Assembly (NCBI RefSeq): GCF_023913755.1
Contig: NZ_JAMXBJ010000049.1
Coordinates: forward strand, 124,001 to 188,000
Source: Pseudarthrobacter cellobiosi
Lineage (GTDB): Bacteria > Actinomycetota > Actinomycetes > Actinomycetales > Micrococcaceae
Length of the DNA stretch: 64,000 nt
Direction: 5' to 3'
Shown piece by piece: positions 8,768 to 18,067 of this stretch (position 1 is the stretch's first letter; each line of letters starts with the position of its first letter). Below the pieces are notes generated by a model. It was not told the DNA's origin. It searched no databases and saw nothing but the letters and a program-made list of their open reading frames with translations. The position numbers and the translations under genes are program-made.

Positions 8768-9607
8768 CTATCGCTTGTTCTTGCCAGTACGACGGCGACG
8801 AACAATAAGCTTGTCGCTCTCTTTGTTGGGACGCCGGGTGCGGCCTTCCCGCTTACCGTTCGGGTTGACGGGGTGACGTCCACCGGACGTCTTACCCTCG
8901 CCACCACCGTGCGGGTGGTCAACCGGGTTCATCGCGACACCACGGACGGTCGGGCGAACGCCCTTCCAGCGCATGCGGCCGGCCTTACCCCAGTTGATGT
9001 TCGACTGCTCGGCGTTGCCGACCTCGCCGACGGTTGCGCGGCAGCGCACGTCAACGTTGCGGATTTCGCCGGAAGGCAGACGCAGCTGGGCGAAGCGGCC
9101 TTCCTTGGCTACAAGCTGGATCGATGCGCCGGCGGAGCGGCCCATCTTGGCGCCGCCACCCGGACGCAGTTCAACTGCGTGGATTACGGTACCAACCGGG
9201 ATGTTGAGCAGCGGCAGGTTGTTACCGGGCTTGATGTCAGCACCGGAACCTGCCTCAACGACGTCACCCTGGGAGAGCTTGTTCGGGGCGATGATGTAAC
9301 GCTTGGTGCCATCAACGTAGTGCAGGAGGGCGATGCGAGCCGTGCGGTTCGGATCGTACTCGATTTCGGCAACGCGGGCGTTGACGCCGTCTTTGTCGTG
9401 GCGACGGAAGTCGATCAGACGGTACTGGCGCTTGTGGCCACCACCCTTGTGACGGGTCGTGATCTTACCGGAGTTGTTACGGCCGCCCTTTTTGGGCAGC
9501 GGACGTACCAACGACTTTTCCGGCGTCGACCGCGTGATTTCGGTGAAGTCCGCTACGCTCGAGCCACGACGGCCCGGGGTAGTCGGCTTGTATTTACGGA
9601 TTCCCAT
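8768..9607 (-). CDS. rplB: 50S ribosomal protein L2
   Basis: One of the most conserved large-subunit proteins, required for subunit association and peptidyl transferase activity. 279 residues, canonical. Visible features: [18 protein letters not shown], the RNA-binding region with [10 protein letters not shown], and the C-terminal loop [20 protein letters not shown] that contains the conserved histidine of the PHGGGEG motif. Followed by rpsS. Confidence 0.99.
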   Translation of the reverse strand: MGIRKYKPTTPGRRGSSVADFTEITRSTPEKSLVRPLPKKGGRNNSGKITTRHKGGGHKRQYRLIDFRRHDKDGVNARVAEIEYDPNRTARIALLHYVDGTKRYIIAPNKLSQGDVVEAGSGADIKPGNNLPLLNIPVGTVIHAVELRPGGGAKMGRSAGASIQLVAKEGRFAQLRLPSGEIRNVDVRCRATVGEVGNAEQSNINWGKAGRMRWKGVRPTVRGVAMNPVDHPHGGGEGKTSGGRHPVNPNGKREGRTRRPNKESDKLIVRRRRTGKNKR

Positions 9608-9636
9608 AATTTATTTCCTCGTTAAAGTGGTCTCCG

Positions 9637-9942
9637 CTACGAGAGCGGACCGCCGAAGATGTCGATGGTGCCTTCTTTGAGGCTCACAATTGCACGCTTG
9701 GTGTTCTTGCGGGTACCCCATCCGAATTTGGTGCGCTTGCGCTTACCGGCACGGTTGATGGTGTTGATCGATTCGACCTTGACGGAGAAAATCTTCTCCA
9801 CGGCCAGCTTGATCTCGGTCTTGTTCGAGCGGGGGTCCACCAGGAAGGTGTACTTGCCCTCATCGATCAGGCCGTAGCTTTTTTCCGATACGACGGGTGC
9901 AAGCACGACGTCGCGCGGGTCTTTGATGGTGGCTGCACTCAC
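9637..9942 (-). CDS. rplW: 50S ribosomal protein L23
   Basis: Exit-tunnel protein and main docking site for trigger factor and SRP. 101 residues. Typical motifs: [20 protein letters not shown], the long-loop region [20 protein letters not shown], and a short C-terminal tail. It overlaps the 3' end of rplD by four bases (ATGA) and precedes rplB. Confidence 0.98.
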   Translation of the reverse strand: MSAATIKDPRDVVLAPVVSEKSYGLIDEGKYTFLVDPRSNKTEIKLAVEKIFSVKVESINTINRAGKRKRTKFGWGTRKNTKRAIVSLKEGTIDIFGGPLS

Positions 9943-10562
9943 TTGGCATCCTCCTCGTTCTTTGCTACTGCCCGGTCAGCAACGAATGCTTCGTAGGCAG
10001 CCTTGGTGAAGACAACGTCGTCAGAGACGAGTACGTCGTAGGTGTTCAGCTGGTCTGCGTACAGAACGTGAACACCGGCGAGGTTGCGCACGGAAAGTGC
10101 TGCAACATCGTTGGCGCGCTCGATGACAACCAGCAGGTTCTTGCGCTCGGAAACTCCGCGCAGCGTTGCCAGTGCGTTCTTGACGGACGGCTTGGTGCCC
10201 TCCACCAGTTCAGCAACAACGTGGATGCGTCCGTTGCGTGCCCGGTCAGAGAGTGCGCCGCGCAGTGCAGCAGCAATCATCTTCTTGGGGGTGCGCTGGC
10301 TGTAGTCACGCGGTGTGGGACCGTGGACTACGCCACCACCGGTCATGTGAGGAGCACGGATTGAACCCTGACGGGCGCGGCCGGTGCCCTTCTGCTTGAA
10401 CGGCTTGCGACCTGCACCGGAAACTTCGGCGCGGGTCTTGGTTTTGTGGGTACCCTGGCGAGCAGCAGCGAGCTGGGCTACGACGACCTGGTGCAGCAGC
10501 GGCACGTTGGTCTGAACGTCGAAGATCTCTGCAGGCAGGTCAACCTTGACAGTGCTAGTCAT
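9939..10562 (-). CDS. rplD: 50S ribosomal protein L4
   Basis: Large-subunit protein whose extended loop reaches into the exit tunnel. In E. coli it is also the autogenous regulator of the S10 operon; that control is not established for actinobacteria. 207 residues. The loop region shows [20 protein letters not shown] followed by [13 protein letters not shown], and the C-terminal domain contains [20 protein letters not shown]. It sits four bases after rplC and overlaps rplW. Confidence 0.98.
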   Translation of the reverse strand: MTSTVKVDLPAEIFDVQTNVPLLHQVVVAQLAAARQGTHKTKTRAEVSGAGRKPFKQKGTGRARQGSIRAPHMTGGGVVHGPTPRDYSQRTPKKMIAAALRGALSDRARNGRIHVVAELVEGTKPSVKNALATLRGVSERKNLLVVIERANDVAALSVRNLAGVHVLYADQLNTYDVLVSDDVVFTKAAYEAFVADRAVAKNEEDAK

Positions 10563-10566
10563 TGAA

Positions 10567-11217
10567 CTAGGCTCCCTTCACGGCGGTGCGTACGAGTACG
10601 ACCTGGCCGCGGGCGCCGGGGACGGCACCCTTGATCAGGAGCAGCGACTTCTCGACGTCAACTGCGTGAACCGTGAGGTTCAGCGTGGTGTGACGAACGG
10701 CGCCCATGCGGCCGGCCATTTTCATGCCCTTGAAGACGCGGCTCGGGGTGGATGCGCCACCGATTGAACCGGGCTTACGGTGGTTCTTGTGAGCACCGTG
10801 TGAGGCGGGAGCACCGTGGAAGCCGTGACGCTTCATAACACCGGCGAAGCCCTTACCCTTGGTGGTGCCAATAACGTCGATCTTCTGGCCGGCTTCGAAG
10901 AGCTCAACAGAAAGCTCCTGGCCCAGCTCGTAAGTGTCAGCATCTGCTGTGCGCAGTTCGACGACGTGGCGGCGAGGCGTGACGCCTGCCTTTTCAAAGT
11001 GACCAGCCAGCGGCTTGGTGACCTTGCGGGGATCGATCTGGCCGTAGCCGATCTGAACAGCTACGTAGCCATCAGTGTCTGCGTAGCGCAGCTGGGTGAT
11101 GACGTTCGAATCTGCCTGGACCACAGTGACGGGGATGAGCTTGTTGTTCTCGTCCCAGACCTGGGTCATGCCGAGCTTCGTGCCCAGCAGGCCCTTTACG
11201 TTACGGGTTGCGGTCAT
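10567..11217 (-). CDS. rplC: 50S ribosomal protein L3
   Basis: Early-assembly protein that binds near the 3' end of 23S rRNA and reaches the peptidyl transferase centre. 216 residues. Signature sequences: [20 protein letters not shown] at the N-terminus, and [20 protein letters not shown] with the following [15 protein letters not shown], including the Gln/His-region methylation loop of the family. Second gene of the S10 operon. Confidence 0.98.
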   Translation of the reverse strand: MTATRNVKGLLGTKLGMTQVWDENNKLIPVTVVQADSNVITQLRYADTDGYVAVQIGYGQIDPRKVTKPLAGHFEKAGVTPRRHVVELRTADADTYELGQELSVELFEAGQKIDVIGTTKGKGFAGVMKRHGFHGAPASHGAHKNHRKPGSIGGASTPSRVFKGMKMAGRMGAVRHTTLNLTVHAVDVEKSLLLIKGAVPGARGQVVLVRTAVKGA

Positions 11218-11234
11218 AGTCTCTCAGCACCTCC

Positions 11235-11543
11235 CTACAGCTTGATTTCGATGTTCACGTCGGCCGGCAGGTCGAGACGCATAAGCGAGTCAACAGCCTT
11301 CGGCGTGGGATCGATGATGTCGATAAGACGCTTGTGCGTGCGCATTTCAAAGTGCTCGCGGCTGTCCTTGTACTTGTGCGGAGAGCGGATAACACAGTAA
11401 ATGTTCTTCTCCGTCGGCAGCGGCACGGGGCCAACTACCGTTGCGCCTGCGCGCGTGACCGTCTCAACGATCTTCCGTGCTGAAGAGTCAATGACCTCGT
11501 GGTCATATGACTTCAGCCGGATGCGGATTTTTTGTCCCGCCAT
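11235..11543 (-). CDS. rpsJ: 30S ribosomal protein S10 (NusE), first gene of the S10 operon
   Basis: Head protein of the small subunit that also acts as NusE, joining NusB in antitermination and linking RNA polymerase-bound NusG to the ribosome. 102 residues, canonical. It begins [20 protein letters not shown] and contains [20 protein letters not shown] and [16 protein letters not shown]. The gene opens the operon; upstream is an intergenic region shared with the divergent glycosidase gene. Confidence 0.99.
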   Translation of the reverse strand: MAGQKIRIRLKSYDHEVIDSSARKIVETVTRAGATVVGPVPLPTEKNIYCVIRSPHKYKDSREHFEMRTHKRLIDIIDPTPKAVDSLMRLDLPADVNIEIKL

Positions 11544-11962
11544 GTCGCCTGACTCTCTTTCAGTTAGTGCTGCTCCCGGTGAGGGCTGCTCTGTTCACTT
11601 TCTTGTTGCATGTGGCTGCCGAAGCATTTGAAGTCTGAACTACCACCCGCCGCGCAAGCTGAATCCGGATGAATCCGGGTTCCTCAACCTGCCGACGTAA
11701 CCGACCCCCGCGGTCGGGCGTGTCGCGCTTAGCACGCATACAAATCCGCAGTTCCATGGGGAGTGGGTTATGTTTGGGCTTCCACTTGGACCCTGACACC
11801 CGGCATTATCCGGATCGGGACACGAAGAAGCGCTTGAACAACTCATCTAGTATGCCGGATATTATGCCCAGAAGCGAATCTGCAGGCTGACACCTCCCCG
11901 TCCGGCCCAGTGCGCATTCGGGCCCTGCACGGCCTGGGGTCATTGCCTTCGGCAACATCCGA
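11544..11962. promoter_or_regulatory. Divergent intergenic region between rpsJ and the GH1 gene
   Basis: A 419-base region without a plausible gene. It must carry the S10 operon promoter (minus) and the glycosidase promoter (plus). On the plus strand TTGAAC at 11834-11839 followed 17 bases later by GGATAT is a weak promoter candidate. The region near 11660-11685 contains a short direct repeat (GAATCCGGATGAATCCGG). I cannot assign the ribosomal promoter from sequence alone. Confidence 0.4.
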
Positions 11963-13429
11963 ATGGATGATGGGGGAATGACCGTCGAAAATGACGTTTC
12001 CGTCCAGAATCTGGCCGACCGACTGCCCAGCTCGTTCACCCTGGGTGTTGCCGCGGCCGCCTTCCAGATCGAAGGCTCCCTCTCCGCTGACGGACGGGGT
12101 CCCTCCGGCTGGGACGCCTTCGCGGAGAAACCCGGCGCCATCATCGATGGACACTCCCCAGCAGTGGCCTGCGACCACTACAACCGCTCGCCCGAAGATG
12201 TGGCTCTCATGCGGAACCTCGGCGTGGATTCCTACCGCTTTTCCATCTCCTGGCCGCGCATCCAGCCGGACGGCCGCGGCGCGTTCAACAAACAGGGCTT
12301 GGACTTCTACGACCGCCTGATCGACCAGCTGCTCGAAGCCGGCATCTCCCCCATGGCCACCCTCTACCACTGGGATACGCCACTGCCCTTGGAACACCGT
12401 GGCGGCTGGATGAACAGGGCCACCGCCGAACGCTTCGCTGAGTACGCAGGCGAGGCCGGCCGGCGTTTTGGTGATCGCGTAGACCAGTGGGTAACCCTCA
12501 ACGAACCAGCCTCGGTAGTCCTCAACGGCTATGCGCTGGGCGTCCATGCCCCCGGACGGGATCTCCTCTTTGACGCCTTTCCTGCTGTCCACAACCAGCT
12601 GCTTGCCCATGGCATGGCCGTCCAGGCGCTGCGCGCAGCAGGGGTCCGCGGCGGAATCGGCGTGACCAACCTCCACTCCCCCGTCCGGCCGGCCACGCGA
12701 AAAATCGCGGACAAATACATCGCGCTGGTTTTCGACCTGATGCTCAACCGGATCTATGCCGATCCGGTCCTCCTGGGCCGATACCCCCGCCCGCCGCTCA
12801 TCACCAAGCCCTGGTTCCGGTCGTTCGGCAGAATCCCCGACGCCGACCTCCGCACCATCCACCAGCCCCTGGACTTCTACGGCGTGAACTATTACTACCC
12901 CACGAAGGTGGCAGCCGGACGGGGTCCGGCAGAAAGCCCCACGGGTCCTGCCGAGGCGATGGTGCGGGTGCCGTTCCATCAGGAGCCGTTCCCCGAATAC
13001 GGCACCACGGGTTTCGGCTGGCCGGTAGCACCGGAGCATCTGGGCATCCTGCTGCGCGAACTAAAGGACCGCTATAAAGGGGACCTGCCCCCGTTGTACA
13101 TCACCGAAAGCGGCGCCAGCTTCCCGGAGCCCGACCATGTCAGCGGCCCCATCCAGGACCTGGACCGGATCAATTACATCGCGGACCACCTGCGGCACGC
13201 GCTGGAGGCGACGGCACCGGGCGGAATTGCCCACGACGTGGACCTCCGCGGCTATTACGTCTGGACCTTGATGGATAACTTTGAATGGGCCGCGGGGTAC
13301 TCCCAGCGCTTCGGCCTGGTGCACGTGGATTTCGACACCCTGGAGCGCACACCCAAGGAATCGTTCTACTGGTACCGGGCGCTCAGTCAGGCCCGGAAAT
13401 CACTGGCCGGCGAAGGCCAGCCCGGCTGA
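11963..13429 (+). CDS. Family 1 glycoside hydrolase (beta-glucosidase type)
   Basis: Retaining beta-glycosidase that probably hydrolyses cellobiose or other beta-glucosides in the cytoplasm; there is no signal peptide. The GH1 (beta/alpha)8 barrel covers nearly the whole 488-residue protein. Visible active-site residues: FQIEGS with Gln-35, YHWDTP with His-136, TLNEP with acid/base Glu-181, the VNYYYPT segment, ITESGA with nucleophile Glu-382, and the DNFEWAAGYSQRFGLVHVD stretch that lines the substrate pocket. The ATG at 11963 lacks a clear ribosome binding site and a second ATG at 11978 (five codons on) is equally possible. It stands alone beside the S10 operon with no sugar transporter or LacI-type regulator nearby, so the exact substrate is open. 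Confidence 0.92.
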   Translation: MDDGGMTVENDVSVQNLADRLPSSFTLGVAAAAFQIEGSLSADGRGPSGWDAFAEKPGAIIDGHSPAVACDHYNRSPEDVALMRNLGVDSYRFSISWPRIQPDGRGAFNKQGLDFYDRLIDQLLEAGISPMATLYHWDTPLPLEHRGGWMNRATAERFAEYAGEAGRRFGDRVDQWVTLNEPASVVLNGYALGVHAPGRDLLFDAFPAVHNQLLAHGMAVQALRAAGVRGGIGVTNLHSPVRPATRKIADKYIALVFDLMLNRIYADPVLLGRYPRPPLITKPWFRSFGRIPDADLRTIHQPLDFYGVNYYYPTKVAAGRGPAESPTGPAEAMVRVPFHQEPFPEYGTTGFGWPVAPEHLGILLRELKDRYKGDLPPLYITESGASFPEPDHVSGPIQDLDRINYIADHLRHALEATAPGGIAHDVDLRGYYVWTLMDNFEWAAGYSQRFGLVHVDFDTLERTPKESFYWYRALSQARKSLAGEGQPG

Positions 13430-13471
13430 ACACCGGCGAACACCCCTGCCGGCTGAGGCCCAGTGGCCTTG

Positions 13472-13597
13472 CTACTTGTCCTTGTTTGCCCGGTTGATTC
13501 GCTTGGCGCGGTCAATCTCGGTGCGGAAATGCTTCTTGGCCCAGAAAACTCCGGCGACCACGGCGACCACGATGATCAGAAAAATCAGCCATTCCAT
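13472..13597 (-). CDS. Small single-pass membrane protein, 41 aa
   Basis: A short gene with a strong ribosome binding site (GAGAGGAG, seven bases from the ATG at 13597). The product starts MEWLIFLIIVVAVVAGVFWA, one hydrophobic helix, followed by a strongly basic tail (KKHFRTEIDRAKRINRANKD). It converges with the glycosidase gene and lies 30 bases downstream of the large membrane protein gene on the same strand, so it could be co-transcribed with it. The codon usage has GC-rich third positions like its neighbours. I do not recognise the family; the topology (N-terminal anchor, positive cytoplasmic tail) is an inference. Confidence 0.7.
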   Translation of the reverse strand: MEWLIFLIIVVAVVAGVFWAKKHFRTEIDRAKRINRANKDK

Positions 13598-13627
13598 GAT
13601 GTACTCCTCTCGCTGTCAGCAACAGTA

Positions 13628-16600
13628 TCAGTGCCGGCGTGACGGTTCCCTGCCGTCGCGGGACTGCGGGTTGGACTCAGGACCCGGGGTCACCTCTGGT
13701 CCCGCCTCCGGCGCCTGACCGGCCGTTCCACGGTTCAGCCGCCAGACGGCAAGGACGATCAGCCCCACAGCGATGAACGCCAACAGCAGGAACGTGTACT
13801 GCCGCATGGCCCACAGAATGCAGGCGGCCACCCCGGCCGCGCCCCACCAGACGAAGAGCCGTTCCCCCAGTCCAAGGCCTGCCACGAGCAGCAGGGCGAG
13901 GAGCACCAGGACCCACAGCTGCTGCCCACCGTTACCGCCGACCACTATGCCCAGGCCGCTCAGCGAGAGCAAAACAGAGGCCGCGCCCACCAGGAACCGG
14001 CCGGCAGCTTGGTTGCCGGTGAAGTAGCGCAAGCCACCGAGGACAGCGGCCAGGACCACGTACCACTGGACAACCCAGAACGGACTGGGAAAGTCGGTCA
14101 ATAGCCGGCCTGTGCGACCTTCAGGTGCGTCCAGTTCGAAGATGGCAGCACGCTGGATGGCTACGGTGAGGAGCAACGCACCCACCTCAAGGGCGATCCG
14201 TCGCGCCCTTGTGGGTGCCTCCCTGTAGGAGACACCGACGGCGGCGGCCAGCACGGCGGCCGCCGTCCAGGACGTTGCATCGTGCCGGATTCCGACGAAG
14301 GCCACCAGGACGAGGCCGAGGAAGGCCACACTGGCAAGCGACCAACGACGCACCGGCTCGGCCTGCAACGGGCCGCTGCGCATGAGCCGCACAGCATAGT
14401 GGGCGGCCGAAGCCACGCCCGCGCCGGTCAGCCATGGCAGGAATCCGCCCCAGACGCCAGGGACATCCTGATACGCCTCCGCTGCCAAGGCGACGGACCC
14501 GCCGAGCGCAGCCACGGCTGCCGGCGGATACGCGACCGGCAGATCCTCGATATGCGACGCGGTAAAGCACACGGCCGACAGGACCAGTACAGCCGCTCCC
14601 GTCACCCCGTCGGCCGCCAACGGCGAGATCAGCAGCCCAACACCGGCAAATGAGCTGGCGGTAACCAGCCAGAGCCAGTTTTCGACGTCCGCGTCGCCAG
14701 TGGTCTGTTGGTGACCATTCTGCTCGTGCCCGTTCTGAGTGAACCCGTTCTGCCGGCCCGCGTTCTGCCGGTGTCGCAGGATGCCGGCAGCGGCAGCAAG
14801 CAGCGCACCACCCAGCAGAGTCACGGCAGTGCCCGTGTGGCTCAGGACCGCGGTCACAAGGAACGTCCCGCCGAACGTGAACAGCGGGCCCAGGGCCAGC
14901 ACGCCGAACAGCGCCGCATACACAGCGAAGTAGCGGGCTCCGTAGGCACTGAAGAGTCTTCTGGCCACCACTGCAGAGACCAGCAGAATCAGTAGTTCCA
15001 GCAACACCACCCAGCGGCCGCCGTCGTCGTCCTGCGCCAGCAGCCCGACGCCACCCGGCCTCGTCACGTACGCCAGCGGCAGCAACGCCTGCCCTGCCAT
15101 GGTGATCCAGACTGCAGCCTGCTGGAAGGGGATGTCAGCCAGCCGTGAGCGCACCACCCAGCGGACGGCATGCTGGGCCGCGAGCACCAGGGCGAAGGTC
15201 ACCGAAACCACAGTGGGCGAGGCGGTGATGTCGTAGCTGAGGACCAGCGCGAGGCCTGCTGTCAGCACGCGGGCCGCCACAAAGTACCAGCCTTTCCTGG
15301 CCCGCTGTTGCTCGGCCACCACCATCAGCGTGGAGTAGACCGCGAAGATACCCAGGATCAGTTCCACCCGAAGTAGATCGCCATCGCTGAGGACCAGCAG
15401 CACAACAAATGCAAACGGGGCCAGCCAGACTGCACGCGCCTCCCGGCGGAGAACGTACCCCGAAGCCGCCGCGCCTAGGGCCACGAGTCCTGCAGCGGAG
15501 GTTCCCTGCCAGTCTGCGGAACCTGACTGCAAAAGGCTGGCAATGCCGCCCAACTGGAGAAGGAGCACTGCGCCCGCGTCAGCAAGAATCCCGCGGGGAG
15601 CACAACGGCGGACGGCAGCCACCAGCGGAAGGGACAGCTGAAGTGCCAGCACAGTCACCAGGACCGTCGCCGGACGGAGCACTTCGTCCGCGATGACCAC
15701 CGGACCGCTGTCCTGCTGCAGCTGGTGAAAGGCTGTCAGGGCAAGCACTGTGGCTGCCGCCCTGGCGAACCACCAGTAGGCCCAGCGGTGTTGGCGCAGG
15801 GGCAGACGCATCGCAGTGATGATCAGATACGCCACCACCAGCAGCAGCGACACGTTTCCGGCGCCTTGTGAAACGGCCTGGAACGCGACCGTCGCCGCCA
15901 CTACGGAGATACCCAGCGGCAAGGCCTCCCAGACCGTTGCAACCCAGTCCCGTTCCGTGGCCGGCCGTGGAACCAACAGGGCGCCGATAGCAAAAGCCGC
16001 AGCAAGCTGGATGAGCAGGCCTACGGCCGTCAGGCCGTGATCCGGCGAGGTCTCAATGAACGACAGCCCGACCAGAACCAGAGCACCCCCGGCACCAAAG
16101 AGCACCAAGGTGGGCTGCGGCGCCAAGGTCCGCACCCCGAAGCGCTGCAAGAACGCAGTAAGGAGCTGCTGGCACACCAGCGCCACCAACAGCGCGAACA
16201 CGGATGCCTCGGCCCGCCCAGGACCGTCATCCAGCACCGCAGCGACGGTTACGGGGACTGCAAATGTAAGGGCCAACCGGGCACCCAGAACCAACCTGCC
16301 ACGGAAATCACCTGCATCAAAGGCCCCGCGGATCGCCCAGAAGCCGGCGGCCAGCAGCAACATGCCGGCGAGCGGCCACGCGCCCATCGAAGGCGAAACT
16401 ATGCCAGCCAAGACCAGTACGGCCACTGGCGCCCATTCGGCCCGGCCAGCCCACCTGGCTGCCAGCACCATGCCCGTGGCCAACGATAAGGCCAGCGGCA
16501 CCCACATCGGCACCGTTGTACCCGCTGCGACTGAACCGTAGCCGTCCATAGTGCGGAAGAAGCCGACAGCGGTCTCCTGAACGCTGAACGCCGTGGTGGC

Positions 16601-17911
16601 AGCGAGTTGCAGAGCAAACATGGCCCGGGCATCAACCTGCCAGCGTTCTCCAGCGGCGTTTGGGCTGTTGCCGGCGGCGGTCGAGTCTGCCTGTTGCTGT
16701 GGGAACCACGCGGTCAGCCTGGCCGACAGAAACGCCAGCCCCACTGTCTGCGTGGCGAACAGTAGGCCGGCGGCGAGCAGGGCGTCGGTCCCGCGGCCGG
16801 TCAGGTGCCAGATCTCGACGGCGGCAGCTACAGTCAGGGCGGCCCGTGCCGCATAGAAGTTGATCAGCCGGAACCGCCCCGGAACAGCGGCCATGAGGGC
16901 AAAATAGACTCCGCACATCCCGATGACCAGCGCGTACTCAGCTTGGTCCAAGTGCAACGGCACGCAGGTCGCGGCGACGGCAACGGCCGGAACCACCAAC
17001 GGGTGCAGGACCATCAGCGGCCTGACGTACACCGGCGGCAGCCAACGCGGCCGGGCAAGGGCAATGCCAGTTAGCAGCACGGCGACGGCTATGAGCGCAG
17101 AGAAATACCAGACGAGCGCGCCACCCAGGATTGAAACGCCGGCGAACGCTGTGGAAGCCACAAACGTGAAGGAAAGGTACACGAGAACCCTGCTCTCCAG
17201 CCGGACCGCCGCCGCAACATAAGCCGCGGTACCGATCAGCGACGTGATCAGCCAGGCAGACGGGCCGTGATGCAATGCGAAGTTGTACAGTGCCAGCCCG
17301 GTCACAGGAACCAGGGCAAGCCCGGTGCCGGTGAACGCCCCGGCAGCAGGCTTCAGCCGCGGGACCCGGGCGTGCAGTACAAATCCCGCGCCATAGAAAA
17401 GAGCCGTGACTGCGCAGACGCCGGCAAAGCGCAACATGGGCGGAAGGCTGGTGCCGATGAAGAGTGCTGCGGCAGCCACCAGCAGCAGGCTGGCCACATA
17501 CAGCGTGATGTTGATGTTCTGCCGGTCCCGCATTTCACGGCGGGCCTGGCGCTCAACCGGTGTCTCCGGAAATGTCTGGAACGAGGCGGCCGGAGACTGC
17601 GGCGGAATCCTCGGTGGCACCGACGCGGTGGGCGACGGCGACGATAACGGCGCCAAAGGCGACGGCGGCACCAGGGAGATCCTGACGTCGGCGGGCACCG
17701 GAGCGGCCGGCGTGGGCACACTGCTGGCTACCGCCGTCGTACGCTGCCCCAGGGGCGGGCCCTCCCCCAGCCGTGAGTCGGCGTCGGCAGAACTTGGCGA
17801 TTGCGTGGCCCCCGGACTTGGCTGGCCGGACGCCTGAAGCTTGGCCACGGCGTCAAGCCACCCCTGAAGGTGACCGGCGCGGTACCCCGCTTCATATGAT
17901 TCGTCCCTCAC
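13628..17911 (-). CDS. Very large polytopic membrane protein, 1427 aa, unknown function
   Basis: I do not recognise a characterised family. The first about 130 residues are hydrophilic: a short helix (YEAGYRAGHLQGWLDAVAKL), then a Pro/Ser/Ala-rich linker and a charged segment (VERQARREMRDRQNINITLY) just before the membrane part. From about residue 140 almost to the end, hydrophobic helices follow one another with very short loops, some thirty or more in total. One longer polar insert, rich in Asn, Gln and His (HRQNAGRQNGFTQNGHEQNG), lies near residue 1060. The C-terminus is polar (GQAPEAGPEVTPGPESNPQS). The architecture resembles large predicted membrane proteins of the DUF2339 type, but I cannot confirm that. 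A 12-bp-arm palindrome lies 34 bases upstream of the start. Confidence 0.85.
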   Translation of the reverse strand: MRDESYEAGYRAGHLQGWLDAVAKLQASGQPSPGATQSPSSADADSRLGEGPPLGQRTTAVASSVPTPAAPVPADVRISLVPPSPLAPLSSPSPTASVPPRIPPQSPAASFQTFPETPVERQARREMRDRQNINITLYVASLLLVAAAALFIGTSLPPMLRFAGVCAVTALFYGAGFVLHARVPRLKPAAGAFTGTGLALVPVTGLALYNFALHHGPSAWLITSLIGTAAYVAAAVRLESRVLVYLSFTFVASTAFAGVSILGGALVWYFSALIAVAVLLTGIALARPRWLPPVYVRPLMVLHPLVVPAVAVAATCVPLHLDQAEYALVIGMCGVYFALMAAVPGRFRLINFYAARAALTVAAAVEIWHLTGRGTDALLAAGLLFATQTVGLAFLSARLTAWFPQQQADSTAAGNSPNAAGERWQVDARAMFALQLAATTAFSVQETAVGFFRTMDGYGSVAAGTTVPMWVPLALSLATGMVLAARWAGRAEWAPVAVLVLAGIVSPSMGAWPLAGMLLLAAGFWAIRGAFDAGDFRGRLVLGARLALTFAVPVTVAAVLDDGPGRAEASVFALLVALVCQQLLTAFLQRFGVRTLAPQPTLVLFGAGGALVLVGLSFIETSPDHGLTAVGLLIQLAAAFAIGALLVPRPATERDWVATVWEALPLGISVVAATVAFQAVSQGAGNVSLLLVVAYLIITAMRLPLRQHRWAYWWFARAAATVLALTAFHQLQQDSGPVVIADEVLRPATVLVTVLALQLSLPLVAAVRRCAPRGILADAGAVLLLQLGGIASLLQSGSADWQGTSAAGLVALGAAASGYVLRREARAVWLAPFAFVVLLVLSDGDLLRVELILGIFAVYSTLMVVAEQQRARKGWYFVAARVLTAGLALVLSYDITASPTVVSVTFALVLAAQHAVRWVVRSRLADIPFQQAAVWITMAGQALLPLAYVTRPGGVGLLAQDDDGGRWVVLLELLILLVSAVVARRLFSAYGARYFAVYAALFGVLALGPLFTFGGTFLVTAVLSHTGTAVTLLGGALLAAAAGILRHRQNAGRQNGFTQNGHEQNGHQQTTGDADVENWLWLVTASSFAGVGLLISPLAADGVTGAAVLVLSAVCFTASHIEDLPVAYPPAAVAALGGSVALAAEAYQDVPGVWGGFLPWLTGAGVASAAHYAVRLMRSGPLQAEPVRRWSLASVAFLGLVLVAFVGIRHDATSWTAAAVLAAAVGVSYREAPTRARRIALEVGALLLTVAIQRAAIFELDAPEGRTGRLLTDFPSPFWVVQWYVVLAAVLGGLRYFTGNQAAGRFLVGAASVLLSLSGLGIVVGGNGGQQLWVLVLLALLLVAGLGLGERLFVWWGAAGVAACILWAMRQYTFLLLAFIAVGLIVLAVWRLNRGTAGQAPEAGPEVTPGPESNPQSRDGREPSRRH

Positions 17912-17944
17912 GGCGATCCCTTTCCAAAGGGCAGGCCTGCCTGC

Positions 17945-17973
17945 ACAATTAATCCATTGATTGGATTAATTGT
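17945..17973. promoter_or_regulatory. Operator-like AT-rich palindrome
   Basis: Perfect inverted repeat with 12-base arms, ACAATTAATCCA at 17945-17956 and its complement at 17962-17973, around a five-base spacer. The arms are strikingly AT-rich for this genome. It lies 34-62 bases upstream of the large membrane protein gene, where a repressor dimer would block a promoter. The shape fits winged-helix (MarR-like) or TetR-like sites; no such regulator is encoded nearby. Confidence 0.6.
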
Positions 17974-17979
17974 AGCAAA

Positions 17980-18013
17980 GAACAGCCCCGCTGCACTAGC
18001 AGCGGGGCTGTTC
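17980..18013 (-). terminator. Terminator of the tuf (str) operon
   Basis: Perfect 15-bp stem, GAACAGCCCCGCTGC and its complement, with a four-base loop, 55 bases beyond the tuf stop. On the minus strand it is followed by a short mixed U-rich tail (TTTGCT). Confidence 0.85.
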
Positions 18014-18067
18014 CAAACTTCGCGTCAGGCCGTCAGACGGCGATCAGCTCCGTAATCAACAAGTAAA

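Noticed and set aside
11806-13039. 398-residue minus-strand frame over the glycosidase gene
   Set aside because: The plus-strand GH1 catalytic motifs are complete and in order, so the opposite frame is a shadow.
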